A DNA stretch of 64,000 nucleotides from Paenibacillus peoriae (GTDB taxonomy: Bacteria > Bacillota > Bacilli > Paenibacillales > Paenibacillaceae), in contig NZ_CP092831.1 of the NCBI RefSeq assembly GCF_022531965.1, positions 2,675,001 through 2,739,000 on the forward strand, in the 5' to 3' direction. Positions 56,965-64,000 of the stretch are shown here, piece by piece. The number at the start of each line of letters is the position of its first letter. Within the stretch, counting starts at the first letter, position 1. A model generated the notes under the pieces. That model did no database searches. It worked only from the letters and a program-made list of their open reading frames with translations, and was not told where the DNA came from. A program made the translations under genes and the position numbers.

Positions 56965-57030
56965 TTGACTTTGTAACCCAACATTATTATTATCTTATAC
57001 TATAAGATTAATTATCTCATACTATAAGGT
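56965..57030 (+). promoter_or_regulatory. marR promoter with two tandem palindromic operators
   Basis: TTGACT (56965-56970), 17-base spacer, TATTAT (56988-56993). The perfect 17-base palindrome ATCTTATAC-TATAAGAT (56992-57008) starts in the -10 box; a second, imperfect copy ATCTCATACTATAAGGT (57014-57030) follows exactly 22 bases on, that is, on the same face of the helix. This is the classic layout for autorepression by the MarR protein encoded 25 bases downstream. Confidence 0.75.
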
Positions 57031-57054
57031 ATTAGCGAGAAGGTGTTGTGACCA

Positions 57055-57465
57055 TTGGATTATAAAGCATTAGCGACAGAACTATTCGAGTATATCGTCA
57101 AATCGCAGAAACCAGCATTAGAGGAACGAGGGCACTTCTCACGTGGCGAAATGGGGATTCTCATTTGTCTGAATTTTAATAAGGACGGGGTTACCTCTGG
57201 CCACTTGAGCGAATACTTGTCCGTCAGTACGGGACGAGTAGCAACGGCACTGAAGAGCCTTGAGAAGAAAGGACTAGTTGTACGGCGTACTGATGTCAAT
57301 GACAAACGTAAGGTGATTGTATTCATTACGGATTCAGGTAAGCAATTTATGATTGATAGGCATAAGGAAGGAATCACATGGACCGAGAATGTTCTTCGAA
57401 AGTTAGACGAACAGGATGCCAAAGAACTGATCCGGCTCATTAAGCTTATTGTCTCTAGAAGCTGA
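57055..57465 (+). CDS. MarR-family transcription regulator
   Basis: The product (136 residues) has the MarR winged helix: VTSGHLSEYLSVSTGRVATA as recognition part near residues 45-65, and the wing VRRTDVNDKRKVIVFITDSG near 82-101. TTG start with AAGGTG upstream. It lies 73 bases before the two ABC exporter genes on the same strand, with palindromic operators in its promoter, so it should repress itself and the exporter until a drug-like ligand binds. Confidence 0.93.
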   Translation: MDYKALATELFEYIVKSQKPALEERGHFSRGEMGILICLNFNKDGVTSGHLSEYLSVSTGRVATALKSLEKKGLVVRRTDVNDKRKVIVFITDSGKQFMIDRHKEGITWTENVLRKLDEQDAKELIRLIKLIVSRS

Positions 57466-57538
57466 ATTTCTATGCAGACGCAGGAGCACCATACTTCACC
57501 AGACATCAAAGACTATCAGATAAAAGGAGAGCAACGGA

Positions 57539-59302
57539 ATGCTAAAGATATTCAAATATCTCAAAAAAAATGAATGGATGCTCGTGCTTTGCAGCCTGGC
57601 TTTCATCGTTGTGCAGGTATGGCTTGATCTGAAGCTACCTGATTATATGGCGGAAATTACGACCAAGCTGCAAACAGAAGGAACACCTATGTCCGAACTG
57701 CTGATTCCCGGCAGTTACATGTTGTTTTGTGCCGTCGGCAGTATGATTGCATCTATTATTGTCGGCTATTTTGCGGCAAAGGTCGCGGCAGGGCTGGCCA
57801 TGCGTCTGCGTGCGATGGTCTTTGACAAGGCCTTATCTTTTTCCATGGAAGAGATGAACAACTTTTCAACAGCCAGCCTTATCACCCGCTCCACGAACGA
57901 TGTTACCCAAATTCAAACGGTGGTTGCGCTGGGGCTGCAGGTGATCATCAAGGCGCCGATTCTGGCCGTGTGGGCCATTGCAAAAATTGCGGATAAAAAC
58001 TGGCAGTGGACCGCCTCTACAGGAGTGGCTGTGGCTGTCCTGATCCTGATGCTGAGTGTCATTGTTATTTTCGCTCTTCCGAGTTTCCAAAAAATCCAAC
58101 GTCTCACCGATAATCTGAACAGAGTAACACGTGAGCATCTGACCGGGCTTCGGGTGGTGCGCGCTTATAATGCAGATCAGTATCAGGAGGAGAAGTTCGG
58201 GCAGGCTAATGCCGAATTGACGAATACAAACCTGTTTGCGAACCGGTTAATGGCAATGGTTGGCCCGGGTATGACCTTTATTATGTCGGGTCTGAGTGTC
58301 TCGATCTATTGGGTTGGCACTTACCTGATTAACGGAGCGGCCGTGCCGGACCGCATTACGCTATTCTCTAATATGGTCGTATTCTCCTCTTATGCGGTGC
58401 AGGTGGTCATGGCCTTTATGATGGTAAGTATGATTTTCTTCCTGATGCCTCGAGCTTCGATTTCTGCCAAACGGATCATGGAGGTTTTGAATACCGAATC
58501 CAGTATCGTTAACGGGCATGAGACGACTGGAGAAGAAAGCGTTATGGGGCAAGTGGAATTCCGTAATGTCAGCTTCAAATATCCGGACGCGGAGGAGGCC
58601 GTGCTTCGCAATATTAGCTTTACGGCGAAACGAGGCGAGACGGTTGCCTTTATTGGCGCTACAGGCAGCGGCAAAACCAGCGTGATCAATCTAATTCCCC
58701 GCTTCTATGATGTGACCGAGGGAGAGGTACTCGTGGACGGTGTGAATGTCAGGAACTATAATCAGCAGGCACTCCATAACAAAATCGGATATGTTCCCCA
58801 GAGAGCTGTACTGTTCAACGGTACGGTGGTATCCAACGTTTCGTATGGTGTTAACGGAAGAGCAGGAGCTTCAGAGAAACTCGTCAAAGAAGCCGTTGGT
58901 ATTGCTCAAGGAACGGAGTTTGTTGAAAAAATGGATGGTCAGTATCAGGGTAGAATTTCGCAAGGTGGAGCGAACGTGTCCGGTGGTCAAAAGCAACGGC
59001 TGTCGATTGCGCGTGCCATCTACCGACAGCCGGAAATTTATATTTTCGATGATTCCTTCTCGGCACTAGATTACAGAACAGATCGGATTCTGCGCTCCGC
59101 TCTCAAAAAAGAAACCGGCCACGCTACGACACTTATTGTTGGTCAGCGCATAGGCACTATCAAAGACGCTGACCGAATTATCGTGCTGGACCAGGGGGAG
59201 ATTGTAGGGAGTGGCACGCATGAAGAGCTGATGACGAACTGCAGCACCTATCAGGAGATCGCATATTCGCAGCTTTCGAAGGAGGAACTCATACATGGAT
59301 AA
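57539..59302 (+). CDS. heterodimeric ABC exporter subunit A (degenerate ATPase site)
   Basis: The product (587 residues) joins a six-helix ABC exporter membrane domain (1-310) with an ATPase domain: Walker A GATGSGKTS near 375, signature VSGGQKQRLSIARA near 480, Walker B IYIFDDSFSALD. The residue after the Walker B Asp is Asp rather than the catalytic Glu, as in the degenerate half of BmrC/D- or TM287/288-type heterodimers. AAAAGGAGAGCAACGGA precedes the ATG. It overlaps the next gene by 8 bases. Likely a multidrug exporter under MarR control. Confidence 0.94.
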   Translation: MLKIFKYLKKNEWMLVLCSLAFIVVQVWLDLKLPDYMAEITTKLQTEGTPMSELLIPGSYMLFCAVGSMIASIIVGYFAAKVAAGLAMRLRAMVFDKALSFSMEEMNNFSTASLITRSTNDVTQIQTVVALGLQVIIKAPILAVWAIAKIADKNWQWTASTGVAVAVLILMLSVIVIFALPSFQKIQRLTDNLNRVTREHLTGLRVVRAYNADQYQEEKFGQANAELTNTNLFANRLMAMVGPGMTFIMSGLSVSIYWVGTYLINGAAVPDRITLFSNMVVFSSYAVQVVMAFMMVSMIFFLMPRASISAKRIMEVLNTESSIVNGHETTGEESVMGQVEFRNVSFKYPDAEEAVLRNISFTAKRGETVAFIGATGSGKTSVINLIPRFYDVTEGEVLVDGVNVRNYNQQALHNKIGYVPQRAVLFNGTVVSNVSYGVNGRAGASEKLVKEAVGIAQGTEFVEKMDGQYQGRISQGGANVSGGQKQRLSIARAIYRQPEIYIFDDSFSALDYRTDRILRSALKKETGHATTLIVGQRIGTIKDADRIIVLDQGEIVGSGTHEELMTNCSTYQEIAYSQLSKEELIHG

Positions 59303-61145
59303 GAATGAACACACCGTCGACAGCCAGCAAATGAAAATGAATCAGCCAGGTCCCATGGGCAAAGGTCCCGCGGGGGGCAGGGGTGGTGGTGAAAAAGCAA
59401 ATAATTTTAAAAAGACCATCAGCCAGCTTGCATCCTACAGCAAGGCCTATGTGCCTATGATTATACTCGCTATGGTACTGGCCCTGGTCGGCTCTACCCT
59501 CAACGTGATTGGCCCAGATAAGCTCAGTGATATTGCCAACCTGATTCAGGAAGGAATCGTAACCGGGATTGATGTAAGTGCTGTTCAGAAGATTGTTTTT
59601 GTATTAGCGCTTTTATATGGATTTGGTCTTATTTTTAACTATTTTCAGGGCTTCATTACAGCAACCGTCTCACAGCGTCTTACAAAGAAGATGCGAACAG
59701 AGCTGTCTCGAAAAATCGATCATATGCCTTTGAAGTATTTTGACTCTACGAGTTATGGTAATGTGCTTAGCCGCGTAACCAACGATGTCGATACCATCGG
59801 ACAAACGCTAAACAACAGTCTCGGCACGCTTGTTAGTGCGCTGGCCACTTTCGTGGGAGCCTTGATTATGATGCTTTATACGAACTGGATCATGACCGTT
59901 ACCGGAATTGTAGCTACGCTGATCGGCTTTAGCCTGATGAGCGTGATTATGAAGCATTCACAGAAATATTTTGTAGCACAGCAAGCGGAGCTTGGCCAGA
60001 TCAACGGTCATATCGAAGAAACCTATGCTGGTCATAACGTAGTCAAGGTCTATAACGGGGAACAAGCAGCCAAGGAAGTGTTTCATGGCATTAACACCCG
60101 CTTATATACAAATGCATGGAAGTCCCAGTTCATGTCTGGTCTGATGATGCCAGTCATGATGTTCATTGGAAATTTTGGTTATGTCGCGGTCTGTGTTGTG
60201 GGAGCTTTGCTGGTCAACCAACAGACTATAACCATCGGAACTATTGTCGCCTTCATGGTGTATATTCGTCTGTTTACACAGCCCTTGTCACAGCTGGCAC
60301 AGGCTGCAACCAATCTGCAATCGGCGGCCGCTGCCAGTGAACGTGTATTCGAATTTTTGGGTGAAGAAGAATTGGCGGATGAAAGTGACAAGACTATGAA
60401 GCTGGATAACGCCAAAGGGGATGTTGAATTCAAACATGTTCGTTTCGGTTATAACGAAGACCATATGATTATCAAAGACTTCTCTATGAAAGCTAAAGCT
60501 GGTCAGAAAGTCGCCATTGTCGGTCCGACAGGCGCTGGTAAGACCACGCTCGTGAATTTACTCATGCGGTTTTATGAGCTGAACGATGGAGAAATCTACA
60601 TTGACGGAACTCCGATCAGCCAATTAACGCGTGAGAATATTCATGAATTATTCTGTATGGTGCTTCAGGATACCTGGCTGTTCGAAGGAACGATTCGTGA
60701 CAATATCGTCTTTTCCAAAGATCATGTTACTGATGAGCAGGTAGAAGCTGCATGTAGAGCGGTGGGACTGCACAGTTTCATTAAAACACTGCCGCAGGGA
60801 TATGATACAGTTCTGGATGACAAAGCCAATCTCTCTGCGGGTCAAAAGCAATTGATTACCATTGCAAGGGCGATGATTGAAGATTCACCTATGCTCATTC
60901 TGGATGAGGCCACAAGCTCGGTCGATACGCGTACGGAATTGCTGATTCAACAAGCGATGGACCAGCTGACTGTGGGGAAAACCTCCTTTGTGATTGCTCA
61001 CCGACTTTCGACGATCAAGAATGCGGATCTGATTCTGGTCATGAAGGACGGTGACATTATCGAAATGGGTAACCATGAGGAATTGCTAGCAAAAGGCGGC
61101 TTCTATGCCGATCTATACAACAGTCAGTTTGAACATGCGTCCTAA
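59295..61145 (+). CDS. heterodimeric ABC exporter subunit B (catalytic Glu present)
   Basis: The product (616 residues) starts with a Gly- and Met-rich soluble stretch of about 45 residues (MGKGPAGGRGGGEKANNFKK), then six membrane helices and an ATPase domain: Walker A GPTGAGKTTLVN near 418, signature LSAGQKQLITIARA near 515, Walker B LILDEATSSVD with the catalytic Glu, and H-loop VIAHRLSTIK. The signature is LSAGQ instead of LSGGQ, so the composite site with subunit A's Asp is degenerate while the other is canonical. AAGGAGGAACTCATAC precedes the ATG. Both subunits together form the pump. Confidence 0.94.
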   Translation: MDKNEHTVDSQQMKMNQPGPMGKGPAGGRGGGEKANNFKKTISQLASYSKAYVPMIILAMVLALVGSTLNVIGPDKLSDIANLIQEGIVTGIDVSAVQKIVFVLALLYGFGLIFNYFQGFITATVSQRLTKKMRTELSRKIDHMPLKYFDSTSYGNVLSRVTNDVDTIGQTLNNSLGTLVSALATFVGALIMMLYTNWIMTVTGIVATLIGFSLMSVIMKHSQKYFVAQQAELGQINGHIEETYAGHNVVKVYNGEQAAKEVFHGINTRLYTNAWKSQFMSGLMMPVMMFIGNFGYVAVCVVGALLVNQQTITIGTIVAFMVYIRLFTQPLSQLAQAATNLQSAAAASERVFEFLGEEELADESDKTMKLDNAKGDVEFKHVRFGYNEDHMIIKDFSMKAKAGQKVAIVGPTGAGKTTLVNLLMRFYELNDGEIYIDGTPISQLTRENIHELFCMVLQDTWLFEGTIRDNIVFSKDHVTDEQVEAACRAVGLHSFIKTLPQGYDTVLDDKANLSAGQKQLITIARAMIEDSPMLILDEATSSVDTRTELLIQQAMDQLTVGKTSFVIAHRLSTIKNADLILVMKDGDIIEMGNHEELLAKGGFYADLYNSQFEHAS

Positions 61146-61266
61146 AAAGTAACTGCTTGAAAGTATAATGAATATCCATATAGTTCCAACTTAATTAACA
61201 TCATCATGTGGACATTATAAGGTATAAGAGTCAGAATTTCTTAATCATAATTGTGGAGGCAGATCA

Positions 61267-61575
61267 ATGAACCAGCGTTTTCGAATCACCCGTTCCATGC
61301 AGGAAAATCCTGTGGAGCAATCCATTTCCCTGGAGGAGTGCAAAGATTACTTTGCATCCCTGCCAGACTTTTCGTATTCACGGGAGCTTATCATACAAGG
61401 TGCTGAGAGCACCATGTCGATCGAGGGAGATTTTTTCATGTGGAAGTATGCTGACGTAGAAATACCTTTTCGTCATTACATGGGGGATGTGTACGTGGCT
61501 ATTTCCAATGAGGCTGTCGTGCCTAAGATGATTGAAATTGCAACAGATTTACAAGCAGATGTAGTGGATGGGTGA
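61267..61575 (+). CDS. small protein of unknown function, 102 residues
   Basis: I do not recognise this protein. It is acidic and soluble with no membrane helix or signal peptide, and contains aromatic-rich segments (FASLPDFSYSRELIIQGAES, GDFFMWKYADVEIPFRHYMG) suggesting a compact beta-rich fold. GTGGAGGCAGATCA precedes the ATG, which supports expression. It follows the exporter genes by 121 bases on the same strand. An immunity-like or accessory role is possible, with no direct evidence. Confidence 0.7.
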   Translation: MNQRFRITRSMQENPVEQSISLEECKDYFASLPDFSYSRELIIQGAESTMSIEGDFFMWKYADVEIPFRHYMGDVYVAISNEAVVPKMIEIATDLQADVVDG

Positions 61576-61800
61576 AGAACGATTCTTATTGCAGCAAAGT
61601 AGGCGTAGAAGCCAAGCTCTGATTATCCGGTTCAGTTCTCGCACCAGTTTGAATCGGTTAATGTGGACAGCCGCGGGAATCCCTTGTCATCTAAAAGACG
61701 TGATATACGATTGCTTGTCTGGATATCTGGTGAGTGGTTGCAAAGGATTTGTTCCATGTCTGATCACAGGGCAGAAGCTCAATCGGTTGTGATGAGCTCG
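61576..61800 (+). other. coding-like sequence with frame changes, unknown
   Basis: Short peptides in two frames seem to belong together: KNDSYCSKVGVEAKL, then after a shift SDYPVQFSHQFESVNVDSRG and NPLSSKRRDIRLLVWISGEW. No start codon or ribosome site and no family is recognised. Probably the remains of a lost gene. Confidence 0.3.
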
Positions 61801-61904
61801 GCAACAAAAACGATTCGATTCGTACACAGTATACATCACACAACAAATGTTTCTGGTACGTTCGCTGTGGCAGTATTCACTTCATTCTTAAGGGTCAAGT
61901 CGCC

Positions 61905-61960
61905 AAAACATAAAAATAGCAAGTCTCTTGCAACATGGAGGCTTGCTATTTTTATGTTTT
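61905..61960. terminator. strong bidirectional terminator hairpin
   Basis: AAAACATAAAAATAGCAAG (61905-61923) pairs with CTTGCTATTTTTATGTTTT (61942-61960), 19 bases, with A- and T-rich ends so that it can work in both directions. Confidence 0.8.
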
Positions 61961-63600
61961 CGGTTCATTGAATTTTGCGAAAAAAATAGTTCCATAGTTA
62001 TGATTTTTCTAAAAATTTATACTTTTAAAGGAAGATCAAAACGTTTCTATTAAATAAAAAGCAAAGTTTCTAGCTAAAATTAGAGAAAAATTTAATCTGA
62101 ACTGAAATTTCAGAAGAAAATTAAAGAAAATTTTGCATGTGAATTAGTTCAAAAGAGCTATGAAAAGTCACTATCTATTTAAAAAATGAAGAGTTATTAA
62201 TTTTGAATCACTTCAGCTTGATGTGAATAAATTCCATTATATAGGTGATTAAAGAATATTGCTGAAAAAGTTGAAATTTGTCGGATGATGTCAGAATTGA
62301 TTTGTTACATTTGTGTTAATGATGTGTAACGTAAAATTTGTTTTGATACAAGGGTTTTGGACTTTTTTGCAAGTCTACGTCATTTTGATTTTATCAATTT
62401 ATAAAATCAAAAATTTTGTCTTAAATCACGTTAACGGGTCATGATCGGTATTCAATTTAATAAAAAAGTGAAATTCTTGTATTTGAAGATATAAAAATAA
62501 TAGAATAATATGGGTTATTTATGGATTTCATGAAATCTATCAATTTGGAACTTTTGTCCCATGCTAATCGGTTTTAAAGTTTGTATATTTAAAATAGCTA
62601 GAAAGTATTGGGAGGAAAAAAGGGATATAAGGATTTATTGTGAAATTTTGGGCAATAAGAGGATTTGAGAAATTTATATGGCGACTCCGATCATGTCTTA
62701 GTTTTTAAAAATCGTGATCTATCTGACTGAGAAGATCCAGTTATTTTCGCCCGATATGAGGACTTTGCTTAATGGCTTGCAGAACATAGAAGTTGTTCAA
62801 CAGAAGCTCCATGGACATCAAGCAGGACAACATGCCCTCACTGCTTCCCGAAATGGCTTCATAAGTACATAAGCTGTTCTCTTTTTTAGACAATGTATGG
62901 GGGCACTGATTGTAATTGAAACAGCATGGCAGTTGTATAGGCCAAACTGTAAGATTCCCTGTCCATAGCATCATATCCAGTAAATCCGTCCCACATCTCC
63001 CGTATTGCAAAAGACAACTTCATTATTTTTAAGGTATGTGAAACGTATCCTTAGCAGCCTGGGAACCCCGTTGGCCCGTCCGATGACCATCATTTTTCAT
63101 CCATGTACAAAATCAGGAAGTCATAAGCGCAGTCGTGAATCACGCTCCTAACCACGCTGCAGCAGCTCATGTATCTCACAGCATCGATACCCTCCAGCCA
63201 AGATTCGACAGCACACATCATGATACACTACGTTGTTAATATTGTGGCAACCATTCTACAACCCACCACCAAGATGTACTCTCAGCATAATTCAAAAATA
63301 TTCTCATTCCATGCACATTTTCATACATCCAGAGTCAGAGTTATTTGCTATGTCCGCACAACTAAAAAAGCTTGCACTGCGAAAGTGTGAGCGATGAAAA
63401 AGAAGATGCGCTTGTTTCGATTCAAATTCAGCTCTTTGAAGGCACCCATATCTCAATGGTATATCAGGAGTGATCGCTTTTGCCGACTACCATTGGCAAT
63501 TTAATGCCGGAGAAAAGACACGCATGACTAGTTCCTTGACAAGGGCGGTCATTTATGAGGAGTTACTTTACCTCTATCTATTTCGCGAGGAGAGATACGT
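61961..63600. other. 1.6-kb AT-rich region upstream of NRPS gene, no gene
   Basis: From 61961 to about 62700 the sequence is very AT-rich and non-coding, with a 12-base inverted repeat TTTTGATTTTAT / ATAAAATCAAAA (62383-62394, 62401-62412). From about 62740 base composition changes to that of genes, but no intact frame with a ribosome site is found: a minus-strand segment (62741-63010) and a plus-strand one (VSDEKEDALVSIQIQLFEG, about 63388-63470) look like remnants that I cannot assign. The last 20 bases carry GAGGAGAG for the NRPS start. AT-rich leaders of this kind are typical AbrB targets; that is inference. Confidence 0.5.
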
Positions 63601-64000
63601 ATGACTCAGCACAATGTTCAACTGTTTGCATTAAGCCAACCACAGCAACGTATTTGGTACACGGAGCTTGTGTATCCCAATCGCAACACGTCCACGATTA
63701 TTACCACTGTTAAAATCAAGGGAACGGTTCGAATAGATGCATTGCAGCAGGCAATGAACCGGGTGATTGCACAAAACGATTCTTTTCGTATCAAAATCAC
63801 GGCTCGGGATGGCATCCCCTATCAATATGTGGAACCGTTTGCTGCTCAAAGCATAGAAACGCTTCAGGTTACCCCGGAGGAAGCTGAGCTATGGGTCAGC
63901 CATCACAACGCACAGCCGTTCCCCTTACTGGATTCGCAGCTGTATCGGTTTACTATTTTGCAGCTGGGGGCAGAAGACACCTGGTTTAGTTTCAAGATGC
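63601..64000 (+). CDS. nonribosomal peptide synthetase, N-terminus (window ends inside)
   Basis: Only the first 133 codons are inside the window. They read as the start of a condensation domain: ALSQPQQRIWYTELVYPNRN (the S-x-A/P-Q-x-R-x-W/I core motif C1), then IDALQQAMNRVIAQNDSFRI (motif C2 region, with R-x-x at NDSFRIK). A condensation domain as the first module points to a starter that attaches a fatty acyl chain, so a lipopeptide, or to a non-initiating subunit. GAGGAGAGATACGT precedes the ATG at 63601. In the polymyxa group candidates would be fusaricidin, polymyxin or tridecaptin synthetases, but the fragment is too short to tell. Confidence 0.85.
   Translation, partial: MTQHNVQLFALSQPQQRIWYTELVYPNRNTSTIITTVKIKGTVRIDALQQAMNRVIAQNDSFRIKITARDGIPYQYVEPFAAQSIETLQVTPEEAELWVSHHNAQPFPLLDSQLYRFTILQLGAEDTWFSFKM

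Larger units (their letters stand above)
56481..57054. other. 574-base region with strong hairpin and MarR operators
   Basis: A short coding-like piece ending at TAA near 56614 (AIFDQEKILRPNATIKDFEM) has no start. A 19-base hairpin lies at 56635-56681. The promoter and two operator palindromes of the MarR gene lie at 56965-57030. Otherwise no gene. Confidence 0.5.

Noticed and set aside
62741..63010. 89-codon minus-strand frame, first thought to be a transposase remnant
   Set aside because: No DDE or other transposase motif, no terminal inverted repeats and no start signal; kept only as unassigned remnant.

Overview
The window reads as chromosome of a low-to-moderate GC, Gram-positive, spore-forming type of Firmicute, most likely a Paenibacillus of the polymyxa group. 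This is inferred from the Bacillus-like 23S/5S rRNA, strong AGGAGG-type ribosome sites, the YesMN-type and BceRS-type two-component systems, perfect catabolite-repression (cre) sites, an S-layer homology protein and a nonribosomal peptide synthetase (NRPS). No database search was possible, so the genus is an inference.

Layout. 1-2.7 kb: 3' part of 23S rRNA, 5S rRNA and a terminator. 2.9-5 kb: an alpha/beta hydrolase and a HAD nucleotidase-like phosphatase. 5-15 kb: an alpha-galactoside locus, with GH36 alpha-galactosidase and its LacI regulator on the minus strand, divergent from a YesM/YesN-type kinase-regulator pair and a CUT1 sugar ABC importer preceded by a perfect cre site. 15-26 kb: an envelope-defence block, with a small membrane protein, BceRSAB-like peptide sensing and detoxification, a TolC-like protein plus HlyD-like adaptor and MacB-like ABC pair, a polysaccharide deacetylase and an ECF sigma factor. 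26-28 kb: secreted GH13 alpha-amylase.

28-33 kb (minus strand): a compact operon of MFS transporter, class III aminotransferase, Zn-dependent dehydrogenase and HAD phosphatase. This combination resembles the aminotransferase/phosphatase/dehydrogenase signature of azasugar (deoxynojirimycin-type) biosynthesis and is the most interesting candidate system here. It is followed by an AraC regulator and a Gfo/Idh/MocA oxidoreductase.

35-50 kb: an accessory stretch of regulator-plus-enzyme pairs (AraC, SDR, monooxygenase, SLH protein, MFS/LysR, AraC/GH42 beta-galactosidase, HxlR/arginase-like) mixed with decayed genes: a methyltransferase fragment, an acetyltransferase with a shifted start, a GH2 beta-galactosidase remnant and a cyclase fragment. 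50-53 kb: a five-domain secreted beta-mannanase and a 34-aa conserved-looking small protein. 53-57 kb: DapA-like aldolase with divergent LysR, then an Old Yellow Enzyme. 57-61 kb: MarR regulator with two tandem palindromic operators and a heterodimeric ABC multidrug exporter. 61-64 kb: an unknown small protein, a long AT-rich non-coding stretch, and the first 133 codons of an NRPS that starts with a condensation domain.

Together the genes describe a soil or plant-associated polysaccharide degrader (mannan, alpha- and beta-galactosides, starch) that invests in antimicrobial production and in defence of its own envelope.
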